The notes under the pieces: generated by a model
The model's input: the letters and a program-made list of their open reading frames with translations, nothing else
Databases searched by the model: none
Told to the model about the DNA's origin: nothing
From: Myxococcus hansupus
GTDB taxonomy: Bacteria; Myxococcota; Myxococcia; Myxococcales; Myxococcaceae
Length of the DNA stretch: 64,000 bases
Reading direction: 5' to 3'
NCBI RefSeq assembly: GCF_000280925.3
Contig: NZ_CP012109.1
Coordinates: 7,398,501 to 7,462,500, forward strand
Shown here: positions 33,225-43,121 of the stretch, one piece after another
Numbering within the stretch: position 1 is the first letter of the stretch
How the letters are laid out: each line of letters begins with the position of its first letter
Program-made: the position numbers and the translations under genes

Positions 33225-35623
33225 TCAAGCCCGGGAGAGTCGCGCCGCCGCGAACTCTCCAGAGTCGGAACTGGACCAGACGAGCGCCTGCTCGCCATGA
33301 GCATATCCCCGGGCGAAGCCCTGAAGACTGGCACACATGGAAATGAGTCCACCGGCAGCCCCGGTGTCGCCCAGACACTCCGCGGGAGCGTGAATGTGGG
33401 CCCCCGCCACCGGGTGGGTCTCCTGGAGCAGGGCCTGCGCGGAGCCCCACTCCAAGGCGCGCGCGTGCTCTCCATTGACGTCACAATAGATGTCTCCCAC
33501 GAGGGAAGACCCCTCGGGCCAGACTTGACGGATGACCCGCGCCAGTGCGCGCCCGGACTCGACGCCTCTGCGCACGTCCCCTTCCATCCGCGCAACCCCC
33601 ACCGCGGCCAGCGAGCCCAACAAGGTCGCTCCACGTCGAGCAGCCTCGGCGTGCGACTCCACCAGCACCGCGACGGCCGCCTCCCCCGGCATCAAGCCCA
33701 TGGGAGACTCCGGTGTCTTCAGCCGCCTTCGGTCTGCAAGCCACTGGAGCGAATCCGCGTCCACCAGGCTGTCGACCCCCAGCACCACGGCACGTTGAAA
33801 CCGCCGCTCCTGGAGATGCTGGGACACCTGATGGAGCGCGAGCAACCCCGCGGCATGCCCCGCGTGCAGCACCGACACGTTCTGCATGGGGAGGGACAGC
33901 CCGCAGTGCGCCAACAACCGCGAGGGGAGTTTCTCGACGATGAGCTCGTCCTGGAAATCGAAGTCATCCCGACGCGTCGGAGACAGGCAGAGCAGCAGGG
34001 CCGTCTGCCGAAAGAAAGCAGCATCGCTCGCGGAAAGCCCCGTTGACTGAAGCAAGTCCTCCAACGCGAAGGCGCCCAACTTGAGGAGCCGAGCCATCCC
34101 CGTGAAGCCATCCAGCAGCCCTCGCAGAGGGTGGCCCGTGGGCACGACCTCACCGGGCGCGTCTCTCCGGAGAATCGAAAACGGTAACGGGCGGGGCCGG
34201 ACGATACGCGCCCGGAGGGCGGCACAGGACTCAACGGCGCCATGGCCAATGGCACTCACCATCCCCGTTCCGGTGACGACGAGCCCACTCGATGCCGGTG
34301 CGCGGGACTCTCTCCGAATCATGCGCTCGGCGCGCGGTGCGGCGGAGGAGGACGTCCCACCTCGCATCAACTCCCGAAATGGGCCCGCCGGAACCCGCCC
34401 CAGGTCGCCCCGCAGGTTCGCCACCTCTCGCAGTTGCTGAGCCACGAGGAGCCCGGTGTCGAGCTGGCATCGCCCGCCCGTGCGAATCGCCAATTCCAGG
34501 GCCAGCACGGGCCGGCGGCGCATGGAGCCGTGGTCGAGAAGCTCGACCAGCCGCTCAGGACTCCATGGGACACCGCTCAGGTAACGCTCGGCAGGATTGA
34601 AGCGGCCGCGCGCGGTCTTCCACCACGCTTCGATGCGTACCGCATCCGGCACGGGCAGGTCCCCCTCCGTATCCTCATCAGAAGGGACGCTGTACCCCTG
34701 AGCCACTGGGAGCCCCGTGATGGCTGCGAACGCCTCGCCTGCCAACGGCCCCAAGGCGTTGTCGCGCAGCCAAGGCAGCAGCGCCTCCGCGCCCTCGCGT
34801 CTTCCACTGAAGCCCAGCGCCCAGAGGGCATCGCGACGTCGGCCAGGGTCGTCGAGCCCCTTCAGCAATGGCGCGAGTTCCTCCCCGGACGTCCCCAAAG
34901 CCCAGACGACCGCCGCGAGCCTCCAGGACTCCGTGGGGCGGGCAATCGCCTGTTCATACGCGGACCACGCCTCGGGAAGCCCGAGGACCAGCCCCACCTC
35001 CTGAGCCACGTCACGCACCGAGGGCAATTCCGAACGCAGCGCCTGCCGCACCAAAGCCTGGTCCACGTGGGCAGGAAAGTGGCGGGCCGCACGCAAGGCG
35101 GCGCAAGCCAGTTCCGGAGTTCCCTCGGACACGAGCATGCCCAGATTCACGGGAGGTGGGTGCCCCCGAGCCACGAGGACATCCAGGAGCGCGGCTCGCG
35201 CGAAAGCACTGGCGCGCTCAAACGCGGCCAACAGTCGCGGCTCCAAACCGGGGCGACCCGAAAAGCGGAGTGCGTCTCGAAGCCCCTCGCGCTGGGCGGG
35301 CTCCCCCTCCAGCAAGACGTCCAGGATGGACGCGCTCCAATCCGCGTCCATGCCGAGAAGCGCGAGCCCGGCCACGAAGGACTCCTCGCGGCTTTCCGCG
35401 GACAGCCTTGGAAGCAACAGCCGCCGGGCCACCTGCTCCCCCCCAGCGCCAGCGCATCCACATGCGCCAGCAGGCGCTCCTCCGGTCCGCTCACGACCTC
35501 TCGTGGCGTGTAGCGCGAGGAGCCATGACTGTCCTCCCACCGCTTGAATAGAAACGCGGCTTCGTCCAGGTGCTCCTCCGCGATGTCCCAGCGAAGGAGC
35601 TGCGGGGCTGCATGGATGGCCAT
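33225..35623 (-). pseudogene. TIGR02270 protein fused to ketosynthase-like domain, frameshifted at a G7 tract
   Basis: Translation from 35623 gives MAIHAAPQLLRWDIAEEHLD through VDALALGG (62 residues), typical of TIGR02270. The frame is then lost at the minus-strand G7 tract (35438-35444). One extra G would restore EQVARRLLLPRLSA and an uninterrupted product of about 799 residues. Residues to about 420 are HEAT-like TIGR02270. From about 435 (VVTGTGMVSAIGHG) follows a beta-ketoacyl-synthase-like domain. Its nucleophile region reads LHAGHAAG with no Cys, and the two His motifs read NGEHARALE and ECLGDTGAAGG, so it is probably not catalytic. It leads the toxin/immunity operon. Either a sequencing error or a real inactivating shift would explain the break. 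Confidence 0.75.
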
Positions 35624-35684
35624 GACGGCTTGAACGTTAGCCGTCAGCCGCCCCTCACGCCCAAGGCCCCAGACCTCGCTTCTT

Positions 35685-35710
35685 CTTGCAAACGTTCAAT
35701 CCATTGCAAG
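35685..35710. promoter_or_regulatory. Inverted repeat CTTGCAA-N12-TTGCAAG upstream of the toxin operon
   Basis: Perfect 7-base arms with centres 19 bases apart lie 62-87 bases upstream of the TIGR02270 start, in an AT-richer part of the 111-base gap. This suits an operator or promoter element for the minus-strand operon. Confidence 0.45.
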
Positions 35711-35734
35711 TCCGAAGCAACCCCGCAATCCCTC

Positions 35735-36826
35735 TCAGGTCCGCATCTTCAGCCGCGTCTCGTGGACAGCATCGCCCACGGCGCCGGCCTTCTCTCGCTC
35801 GGCGGCGCGCAGCAGGCGGAGGATGCCAGGGCCGAGCACGTCGATTTCCGTGGAGGCATAGGCCTCCGTGCCGAAGCGCCGGATGGTCTCCGTCTGCTTT
35901 TTGAGGATGCGCGCGTCCTGCCCGAAGATGTGGAGCGCCACCGGCATGATGAGCGGCAGCGCCGCGCGCACCAGCCACCGGGGCAAGGGCAGACGGAACG
36001 TCACCACCGCGAACACCAGCGTGTCCCACTCCGACACGGGCGTCATCGCCGACGTCACCATGATGTGGCTGGTATCCCCGATGCGGTACTCCACCTGCGC
36101 GATGGATGGCATCAGGAAGCGGTCGAAGTGCTGCACCACCCCGCCGCCCGGCGCCAGCAACTTGCCCACGAGCCCGCTGGGACGCGGCTCGCCGATGTAC
36201 TCGGCCTCCACCTTGTCCGCGCTCCGGCGCACCACGACTTCAATCTCGTTGCGCTTCTCCTCCGTGCGGAACAATCCCCCGTGGAGGTACGCCGTATGCG
36301 GCACGTCCAGCGTGTTCTCCAGCGTGGCGTGTAGCGAGCCCGGGGCGCGCAGCATGCGGCGCACGGTGGAGTACTCCCGCGCCTCCAGCAGCGGGAAGCG
36401 GTAGGGCTCCGTCGTCGGCTCGACGCCGGGCGTGGAGTAGACCCAGACGAAGCCATCCTGCTCCCGCGTGGCATGCGCCGTGGCGCAGCGGGCACGGGCC
36501 CCCGGCTCCCCGAGGAAGCCCGGAATGGCGCGGCACTGGCCCGCGCCGTCGAAGCGCCAGCCGTGATAGCCGCACTGGAGCTGCCCTTCCTTCACCCGGC
36601 CGAGTGACAGCGGCACGTTCCGGTGCGGACAGCGGTCCACCAGGGTCGCGGGCTTGCCCCCCTCCCCTCGAAAGAGCACCAGGGGCGAGCCCTGGAGCGT
36701 TCGCGCCAGGGGCTTGTCTCCCAGCTCGCTCGAAGCGCAGAGGATGAACCAGGCGTTGGGCAGGTGGACGACGGAGATATGTCCGGCGGGCGTACCAGGG
36801 GTGCGCCCCTCCTCGCGAGAGCTCAT
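35735..36826 (-). CDS. Rieske [2Fe-2S] aromatic-ring oxygenase alpha subunit-like
   Basis: This 363-residue protein has a Rieske domain (about 20-125) with both ligand pairs, DRCPHRNVPLSLG and QCGYHGWRFD. A C-terminal oxygenase domain has a mononuclear iron site suggested by NTLDVPHTAYLHGG (Asp/His/His). Such enzymes hydroxylate or demethylate small molecules using electrons from a reductase, which is not encoded nearby. I chose the ATG at 36826; a GTG three codons earlier is possible. It lies downstream of the copper storage gene on the same strand (84 bases) but has no obvious copper role. Confidence 0.85.
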   Translation of the reverse strand: MSSREEGRTPGTPAGHISVVHLPNAWFILCASSELGDKPLARTLQGSPLVLFRGEGGKPATLVDRCPHRNVPLSLGRVKEGQLQCGYHGWRFDGAGQCRAIPGFLGEPGARARCATAHATREQDGFVWVYSTPGVEPTTEPYRFPLLEAREYSTVRRMLRAPGSLHATLENTLDVPHTAYLHGGLFRTEEKRNEIEVVVRRSADKVEAEYIGEPRPSGLVGKLLAPGGGVVQHFDRFLMPSIAQVEYRIGDTSHIMVTSAMTPVSEWDTLVFAVVTFRLPLPRWLVRAALPLIMPVALHIFGQDARILKKQTETIRRFGTEAYASTEIDVLGPGILRLLRAAEREKAGAVGDAVHETRLKMRT

Positions 36827-36910
36827 GGAGGACACTCTAATCGGCCTCGACCGCGAGTGAAGGCCTCCGCGATGTCCGACCCGCCATGCCTGGACACCCG
36901 GGTGCCCTCC

Positions 36911-37324
36911 TTACGCGGGCAGGTTCGCGGCGCGCTGCGCGGCCTCCGGGTTGGGGGTCTGCGGCATGACACCGCCCCCCATCCGCCAGCAGGACTCCGA
37001 GCACCGCGCACACATGTCCGCGCACGCCTTCAGCAGCCTGTCCTCGCCCAGGCGCGCGCAGGACTCCGCGCAGCGCCCGCAGACCTCCGAGCACGCGAAG
37101 CAGGTCCGGGAGTGGAGCTCCGAGCCACGCAGCATGAAGTTCGCGCTCGTCTGGCAGATCTCCGCGCAATCCATGAGCAGGCGCAGGTGCTTCGCCTCCG
37201 CATGCCTGCCACCCTTCCCCAGACAGTACGTCAGTGTCTCCAGGCAGACGCGCTGACAGGCCAGGCAGTCCTCGATGCACTGGCTCAACTCGGTGTCGAA
37301 CGTCATCACCTCGGCAGGGGCCAT
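36911..37324 (-). CDS. Cytosolic four-helix-bundle copper storage protein (Csp3-like)
   Basis: This 137-residue protein has 16 cysteines spaced as CxxxC/CxxC along predicted helices (SQCIEDCLACQRVC, MDCAEICQ, RTCFACSEVCGRCAESC, KACADMCARCSESC). This is the layout of Csp proteins, in which Cys line the core of a four-helix bundle and bind many Cu(I) ions. There is no Tat or Sec signal, so it belongs with cytosolic Csp3 rather than exported Csp1. The ATG at 37324 has GGTGGAG upstream. It lies 99 bases behind the copper ATPase gene on the same strand, in keeping with copper buffering plus export. Confidence 0.88.
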   Translation of the reverse strand: MAPAEVMTFDTELSQCIEDCLACQRVCLETLTYCLGKGGRHAEAKHLRLLMDCAEICQTSANFMLRGSELHSRTCFACSEVCGRCAESCARLGEDRLLKACADMCARCSESCWRMGGGVMPQTPNPEAAQRAANLPA

Positions 37325-37423
37325 GGGCTCCACCTTTCAGGGTCGCGGGGTTGGACCTCAACGGTGGGCATCCCCCAAGGCCCCTCCCTGGACCCCAGAC
37401 GGGCCGCCTGCACCCCATGCGTC

Positions 37424-39904
37424 CTAGAGCTTCAGCTTCCGCAGCCGGAGCGCGTTGCCGATGACGGACACCGACGACAGGCTCATGGCGGCGCTGGCGA
37501 AGATGGGGCTCAGGAGCAGGCCGAAGACGGGGTACAGCACTCCGGCGGCCAACGGCACCCCCACCGCGTTGTAGATGAAGGCGAAGAAGAGGTTCTGCCG
37601 GATGTTGCGCAGCGTGCCCTGACTCAGGCGGCGAGCCCGGGCGATGGCGCGCAGGTCCCCCTTCACCAGCGTCACCGCCGCGCTCTCCATGGCGATGTCC
37701 GTCCCCGTGCCCATGGCGATGCCCACGTCCGCCTGCGCCAGCGCGGGCGCGTCGTTGACGCCGTCCCCCGCCATGGCCACCACGCGGCCCTCCCGCTGAA
37801 GCCGATGGACGGCGTCGCCCTTCGCCTCGGGCTGCACGCCGGCGATGACCTCGGTGATGCCCAACCGGCGCGCCACCGCGTCCGCCGTCGTCTGGCTGTC
37901 CCCCGTGAGCATCACCACCCGGAGCCCCTCCGCGCGCAGCAGCGCCAGGGCCTCCGGCGTGGAGTCCTTCACCGGGTCCTCCACGCCCAGCGCGCCCGCC
38001 ACCTGCCCGTCCACCGCCACCAGCACCACCGTCTGGCCTTCGGCCCGCAGCGCCTCGGCGCGGCCCGCCAGCGGCCCCACCTCCACCGGGAGCGTCTCCA
38101 TCAACGCCGCGTTGCCCAGCGCCACCTCGGCCCCCTCCACGCGCCCCGTGACGCCCTTCCCCGTCAGTGAGCGGAAGTCCTCCACCGGCGACACGGGCGC
38201 GCCCCGCGCCTTCGCGCCCGCGACGATGGCGGACGCCAATGGATGCTCGCTGCCACGCTCCAGGCTCGCGGCCAGGTGCAGCAGCCGCGTCTCATCGAAG
38301 CCTCGCGCGGGAAGCACCGTCACCAGGCGCGGCTTGCCCTCGGTGAGCGTGCCTGTCTTGTCCACCACGAGCGTGTCCACCGCCTCCAACCGCTCCAGCG
38401 CCGCCGCGTCGCGGATGAGCACCCCCGCCTGGGCGCCGCGCCCCGTGCCCACCATCACGGACATGGGCGTGGCCAGTCCCAGCGCACAGGGGCAGGCGAT
38501 GATGAGCACCGCCACCGCGTTCACCACCGCGTGCGCCAGCCGGGGCTCGGGGCCCCAGAGGGCCCACACCCCGGCCGTCACCACCGCCACCGCGATGACT
38601 CCCGGAACGAAGACGGCCGCCACCTTGTCCGCGAGCCGTTGGATGGGCGCTCGCGTCCGCTGCGCCTCGCTCACCCGCTGGACGATTCGCGACAGCAGCG
38701 TGTCCTGCCCCACCCGCTGCGCCCGCATCACCAGCGAGCCCGTCCCATTCACCGTGCCGCCCGTCACCTGCGCGTCCGGGCCCTTCTCCAGCGGGAGCGA
38801 TTCCCCCGTCACCATCGATTCATCCACGGCGCTGGCGCCTTGAAGCACCACGCCGTCCACGGGGACCTTCTCTCCCGGGCGGACACGCAGCGTGTCGCCG
38901 GGCTGGACCTGCGTGAGAGGGACGTCTTCCTCGTGTCCCTCAGCGTCGATGCGCCGGGCCACCGCGGGTGCCAGGCTCAGCAGCGCGCGCAACGCCCCCG
39001 ACGTGGCGTGCCGGGCCCGCAGCTCCAGGACCTGCCCCAGCGCGACCAGGGTGACGATGACGGCGGCGGCCTCGAAGTAGAGCGGCGCGGTGCCGCCGTG
39101 CCCCGTGCGCAGGCCTTGCGGCAGGGCCTGGGGCAGCAGCGTGGCGAAGACGCTGAAGAGATACGCCGCGCCCGTGCCCAGCGCGATGAGGGTGAACATG
39201 TTCAGGTGCCGGTTGCGCACCGATGCCCAGCCGCGCTGGAAGAAGGGCCACCCGGCCCAGAGCACCACCGGCGTGGCCAGCACGAGCTGCGCCCAGGCCA
39301 GCACGCTCGCGGACACCGCGTGCTGCACCGGCTGACCGGGAAGCATGTCCGACATGGCCAGCACGAGCAGCGGCACGGTGAACGCCAGCCCCACGCGGAA
39401 GCGCAGCCGCATGGATTGGAGCTCCGGGTCCGGCGCCTCCTCGGGCAGCACGGTGCGCGGCTCCAGCGCCATGCCGCAGACAGGGCAGCTCCCCGGGCCG
39501 TCCTTCACCACCTCCGGGTGCATGGGGCACACGTATTCGACGTGGGTCCGTGGCACGGGCGGCGCCTCGGGCTCCAGCGCCATGCCGCACTTCGGGCAGG
39601 CCCCGGGATGCGACTGCCGGACCTCCGGGTCCATGGGGCAGACGTACACGGCGCCGGGCGCGGCGGGTGCTGGCACGGCCTCCGCCGACGAGAGATACCG
39701 CTCCGGGTCGGCGCGGAAGCGCTCCCGGCACTTCGGGTTGCAGAAGGAATAGGTGTGGCCGGCGTGCTCCCACCGTCCGCCCCGCGGGGCCTCTGGGTCG
39801 ACCGTCATTCCGCAGACGGGGTCGAAAGCGGGCGCCTCTCCGGACGGAGAGGGAGGAGGCAGGTGGGAATGTGGCGCGTGGGGGTGCGAATGGGGCTGAG
39901 ACAT
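37424..39904 (-). CDS. copA: Copper-translocating P-type ATPase with YHS and two CPM-type metal-binding domains
   Basis: This 826-residue P1B-type ATPase has a His-rich N-terminus, a YHS domain (28-73: [17 protein letters not shown]) and two heavy-metal-binding domains (87-113 and 124-150: [32 protein letters not shown]). Membrane helices follow, with the CPC ion-binding motif in [11 protein letters not shown], phosphorylation site [19 protein letters not shown] and two final helices. The classical GMTCxxC HMA domains are absent. It exports Cu(I) from the cytoplasm. AGGAG precedes the ATG at 39904. It is divergent from the ClC gene; the gap has an imperfect dyad CAGGG-tgtctt-CCCTG at 39958-39973. 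Confidence 0.92.
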   Translation of the reverse strand: MSQPHSHPHAPHSHLPPPSPSGEAPAFDPVCGMTVDPEAPRGGRWEHAGHTYSFCNPKCRERFRADPERYLSSAEAVPAPAAPGAVYVCPMDPEVRQSHPGACPKCGMALEPEAPPVPRTHVEYVCPMHPEVVKDGPGSCPVCGMALEPRTVLPEEAPDPELQSMRLRFRVGLAFTVPLLVLAMSDMLPGQPVQHAVSASVLAWAQLVLATPVVLWAGWPFFQRGWASVRNRHLNMFTLIALGTGAAYLFSVFATLLPQALPQGLRTGHGGTAPLYFEAAAVIVTLVALGQVLELRARHATSGALRALLSLAPAVARRIDAEGHEEDVPLTQVQPGDTLRVRPGEKVPVDGVVLQGASAVDESMVTGESLPLEKGPDAQVTGGTVNGTGSLVMRAQRVGQDTLLSRIVQRVSEAQRTRAPIQRLADKVAAVFVPGVIAVAVVTAGVWALWGPEPRLAHAVVNAVAVLIIACPCALGLATPMSVMVGTGRGAQAGVLIRDAAALERLEAVDTLVVDKTGTLTEGKPRLVTVLPARGFDETRLLHLAASLERGSEHPLASAIVAGAKARGAPVSPVEDFRSLTGKGVTGRVEGAEVALGNAALMETLPVEVGPLAGRAEALRAEGQTVVLVAVDGQVAGALGVEDPVKDSTPEALALLRAEGLRVVMLTGDSQTTADAVARRLGITEVIAGVQPEAKGDAVHRLQREGRVVAMAGDGVNDAPALAQADVGIAMGTGTDIAMESAAVTLVKGDLRAIARARRLSQGTLRNIRQNLFFAFIYNAVGVPLAAGVLYPVFGLLLSPIFASAAMSLSSVSVIGNALRLRKLKL

Positions 39905-39957
39905 GGCGCTGGGAGGCTCCTTTCGCCCAGGCCAACGAAGCACCCGGTCGGCTCTTA

Positions 39958-39973
39958 CAGGGTGTCTTCCCTG
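39958..39973. promoter_or_regulatory. Short dyad CAGGG-N6-CCCTG in copA promoter region
   Basis: A 5-base inverted repeat lies in the 130-base divergent gap between the copper ATPase and ClC genes, flanked by TTA and GGTAA. Its position is appropriate for a copper-responsive operator, but it does not match a known MerR/CsoR consensus closely. Confidence 0.25.
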
Positions 39974-40034
39974 AGGTAATTCCTCCTGTGCCCACGGGCA
40001 TTTACTTCGGACACAAACAACGTAGCCTCCTGCC

Positions 40035-41425
40035 ATGGCAGGCCGTCGCGAACCCCTGGACGAGGAGCAGCGAGCCCTTCACGACTCATGGGACACGGTG
40101 CTCCGCACGGTGGGCCGGGTGGTGCTGGGGACGGTGCTCATCTGGGGCGTGTGCTCGGCGCTGCGCTACGGCGTCCACGCCACCAGTGACACGCTGCTCG
40201 CGTTCGCCGCGGGGCGGGTCCTGTGGTGGGCGCCGCTGGTGCTCGCGGCGGTGCTGCTGCTGGGGGGCTGCTGCGCGGGTTGCTCAACCGCCGGCCTGGC
40301 TGGAGTGACGTGGCGTCGGACGGCGTGAATGTCGCGCTGGCCAACTACCACATCACCTACGAGGACCCGGCGGACGACCCACGCCCGCGCTACTCCCTGC
40401 CAGCCATCGGGCTGGCGCTCCGCAAGGCGTTCGCGACGCTGCTGACGTTGGGCACCGGGGCGTCGGGCGGCCTGGAAGGCCCCGTGGTGCTGGTGGGCGA
40501 GTCCCTGGGCGCGGGCGTGGCCCGGCTGACGCGCGCCCGCTCCGAACACACGCTGCGCACCTGTCAGCTCGCGGGCATCACCGCGGCGGTGGGGACGCTG
40601 CTCAATGCCCCCTTCGCCGCGGCGCTCTTCGCGCTCGAGGTCGTCTACGGCAACCGCATCGTCTACCGGAAGCTGGCGTATTGCCTGCTGGCGGCCGTCA
40701 TCACCTACGCGCTCAACAACCGCCTCTACGGCTTTCGCCCCATCTTCGTGGCACCGCCCCACGCGCACACGTACACGCTGGGCGAGTATGGGCTCACCGC
40801 GCTGGTGGCCGTCGCGGTGTCCGCGCCCATCGCGCTGCTGTTCGGTCTGACGATGAAACACACGCGCCAGGTGGTGGAGCACGTCAGCCCCGTGCTCCGA
40901 GGCGCCATGGGCGCGCTGTGCACGGTGCTGGTGGCCGGAGGGCTCTTCTACGGCGTGGGCATGGACTTCCGGCACGTGCTGGGCATGGGCGAGCACACCA
41001 TCACCCAACTGCTCGCGAACACGCCGGGGCCGCTGACCCAGTGGTGGTTCCTGCTGCTCATCGTGGGAGGGAAGCTGCTCACCACGGGGTTCACCGTGCA
41101 GTCGGGCGGCTCCGCCGGCATGCTCATTCCCAGCATGGTGCTGGGCGGCGTGTCTGGCGCGGCCACGGCGCAGCTCCTCGCCTCCGTGGTGGGGGCCGGG
41201 TCCGCGGATGTGACGGTGTTCGTGGTGGTGGGCATCGCCTCCGCGCTGGTGGCGGTGGTTGGCGTCCCGCTGGCCGCCATTGCCCTGGTGCTGGAGGTGT
41301 TCGGCTCCGCGTATGGGCCGCCCGCCGTCCTCGCCTGCTGCGTCACGTACGTGCTGACGCTGCGGCTGTCCGTCTACAACGAGCAGCGCCACGTGCGGGC
41401 GGAGGAGCCCATCGCGAGCACGTGA
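40035..41425 (+). pseudogene. ClC-family chloride channel/antiporter, frameshifted at a G6 tract
   Basis: The first 77-78 residues (from [12 protein letters not shown] to LVLAAVLLLGG) include the first membrane helix. The frame breaks at the G6 tract 40262-40267; one more G would continue as LLRGLLNRRPGWSDVASDGV and on to the end. The second part has ClC hallmarks: LGTGASGGLEGP (where many channels have GxEGP), AVGTLLNAPFAAALFALEV and GGSAGMLIPSMVLGG. Restored length is about 463 residues, normal for the family. It would move chloride across the inner membrane. The intact flanking reading frames favour a recent shift or a base-count error over an old pseudogene. Confidence 0.8.
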
Positions 41426-41481
41426 AGCCAGGCGCGCCCACCGCCAAGGGCGCTTGGCCCCTGGCGGCCCGCGCCCGCCAA

Positions 41482-41826
41482 TCAGGCCACGCCGATGTGG
41501 TAGTTGAAGATGGTCTTTCCGGACGAGCCGAACCCATTGATGGGGGAGATCTTCAAGTCGAACACGCCGGCCGTGCTGCCCGAGGAGGCCACCTCGAAGC
41601 GGAACTCCTCCTTCGGGTACTGGCTGCTGAACTCCAGGTCGGACTGGAGCCCCTTGAAGTACTTCGCGAGCTGCTCGAAGTCTTCCTGGCTGATGGTGTA
41701 CCGGTGCGTGTCAGGGAAGTTCGGAGAGGGCTGGTCGTACAGACCGATGGCGGCGAAGCCTCGCTGGTACGCCGAGGCCTTGAGGCACTGCCGCAACTGC
41801 ATCTCCGCCTGCCAATAGCTCTCCAT
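41482..41826 (-). CDS. Hypothetical 114-residue protein
   Basis: This is a small soluble protein (begins MESYWQAEMQLRQCL, ends KTIFNYHIGVA) with no signal peptide or membrane segment. The pattern of alternating aromatics and charges (DTHRYTISQEDFEQLAKYFKGLQ) suggests an alpha/beta fold. I recognise no family. It is less GC-rich than its neighbours and is preceded by a promoter with recognisable -35 and -10 elements, so it is probably expressed as a single-gene unit. It lies between the ClC and MbnH genes. Confidence 0.6.
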   Translation of the reverse strand: MESYWQAEMQLRQCLKASAYQRGFAAIGLYDQPSPNFPDTHRYTISQEDFEQLAKYFKGLQSDLEFSSQYPKEEFRFEVASSGSTAGVFDLKISPINGFGSSGKTIFNYHIGVA

Positions 41827-41891
41827 GTTCCGCGCTCCCTGAAGGTGAGGTCCTGGAACGCCGCTTGTCAGGCGTTGCCGGTGCCGCTTGC

Positions 41892-41921
41892 ATTAAAGCT
41901 TTGAAAAGCCTTGCCTGTAAA
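41892..41921 (-). promoter_or_regulatory. Sigma-70-like promoter for the 114-residue hypothetical gene
   Basis: On the minus strand TTTACA (-35) and TTTAAT (-10) are separated by 18 bases, in an AT-rich island that stands out from the GC-rich surroundings. The -10 ends 66 bases before the ATG at 41826. Confidence 0.5.
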
Positions 41922-41971
41922 CGCTCCGGGCCCTTGTTCACCCATGCTGAAACCGGGTTGCGGAAGCCCCA

Positions 41972-43111
41972 TCATGGTGAGTTGGCCGGGTCCGAGAAGC
42001 GCGGGTCCGTCAGGAAGACCGGGTCGGTGAGTGACTCGAGGAACGCCAGCACGTCTTCCTTCTCCTGCGCCGTCAGGGTGAAGCCCCGGACGAAGCCACT
42101 CTGGAGCGGGCTGGCCTCTCCGCCGCTCACCCGCCGCGCGTGCCCTCCCGCCGCGTAGTGGTCCAACACGTCCGACAGCGTCTCCAGACTGCCGTCATGC
42201 ATGTACGGGCCCGTGACGGCCACGTTGCGCAGCGACTGCGCCCGGAAGCGGCCCATGTCCTCCGCGCGGCCCGTCAGCTCGATGAGCCCCGGGTCCGTTG
42301 CGGGATACGTCCCCTGCCCGTCCTCGTTGTAGAGGCCCGTGTTGTGGAAGGGCAGGATGGGCTCGGACGTCGTCTCGTGGACCGTGGCGTCCTGGAAGTT
42401 GAAGCCGGAATGGCAGTGGTCACACTCCAGCCGCTCGGAGAAGAACAGCTCCATGCCCCGCTTCTGCTGCCGGGTCATCGCGTCCACTTCATTGCCGTAG
42501 ATGTAGCGGTCGTACGCGGAGTTGCCTGAGATGAGTGAGCGCTGGAACGACGCCAGCGCGCGCGTCAGCGTGGCCACCGACACTGGCTCCGCCGCGTCTG
42601 GAAACGCGCCCTGGAACTCCGCCGCCAGCGCCGCGTCCGAGCGCAGCCGCTCCAGCAGCTCCGGCTCCCGGTCACCAAAGCCCAGCTCCACGGGCTCCTT
42701 GCCGAACAAGGGCACCAGGGCCTGCGCCTCCAGCGAGGTGAGCGCGGGATTCGCCCACGTGAGGCTGGTGACGTAGGCCACGTTGGCCAGGCCCTGTGCG
42801 TTCCGGCGGTGCACGTGCCCCGTGCTCCCCACCGAGGTGACGCGGCCGTCCGTGAAGGCCCGCGCCTGCTCGTGACAGGAGGCACAGGACTGCGTGCCGT
42901 TCTGGGACAGGCGCACGTCGTAGAACAGCCGCCGCCCCAACCGCACCTTCGCCTCCGTCATCGGGTTGTCCGCGGGCACCCGAGGCGTGGGGAACCCCGC
43001 CGGCAACTTCCAGTCATAGGTCTCCGCCCCGCTGCCATCGCCGCCACAGCCCGCGCCCAGCCAGGCCAGCGCCGTCAACAGCCCCACTCGAGTTCCCACG
43101 CGCCAGGTCAT
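41972..43111 (-). CDS. mbnH: MbnH-like di-haem enzyme (MauG/cytochrome c peroxidase family)
   Basis: This 379-residue lipoprotein (GAGC, Cys at about 22) has two c-type haem motifs, C76-A-S-C-H80 and C230-D-H-C-H234, in the bacterial cytochrome c peroxidase/MauG fold. The immediately upstream gene encodes MbnP, defining the 'metallo-mystery pair'. In characterised pairs MbnH oxidises a tryptophan of MbnP to kynurenine, which creates a copper site. The start at 43111 has GAGGGA upstream, overlapping the mbnP stop, so the two are co-translated. No methanobactin precursor or biosynthesis gene is in the window. Confidence 0.88.
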   Translation of the reverse strand: MTWRVGTRVGLLTALAWLGAGCGGDGSGAETYDWKLPAGFPTPRVPADNPMTEAKVRLGRRLFYDVRLSQNGTQSCASCHEQARAFTDGRVTSVGSTGHVHRRNAQGLANVAYVTSLTWANPALTSLEAQALVPLFGKEPVELGFGDREPELLERLRSDAALAAEFQGAFPDAAEPVSVATLTRALASFQRSLISGNSAYDRYIYGNEVDAMTRQQKRGMELFFSERLECDHCHSGFNFQDATVHETTSEPILPFHNTGLYNEDGQGTYPATDPGLIELTGRAEDMGRFRAQSLRNVAVTGPYMHDGSLETLSDVLDHYAAGGHARRVSGGEASPLQSGFVRGFTLTAQEKEDVLAFLESLTDPVFLTDPRFSDPANSP

Positions 43112-43121
43112 GACGTTCCCT

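Noticed and set aside
29904-35623. A complete type VI secretion locus
   Set aside because: No TssB/C sheath, Hcp, VgrG, ClpV or baseplate genes are present, only accessory and effector-type genes.
35685-35715. Sigma-54 promoter (GG-N10-GC) for the toxin operon
   Set aside because: On the minus strand TGGATTGAACGTTTGCA has GG and GC separated by 11 rather than 10 bases and lacks the CAC of the -24 element.
42565-42885. Several Arg/Pro/Ala-rich frames inside the MbnH gene and many similar ones elsewhere
   Set aside because: They are alternate-frame shadows in high-GC coding DNA with no ribosome site or domain.
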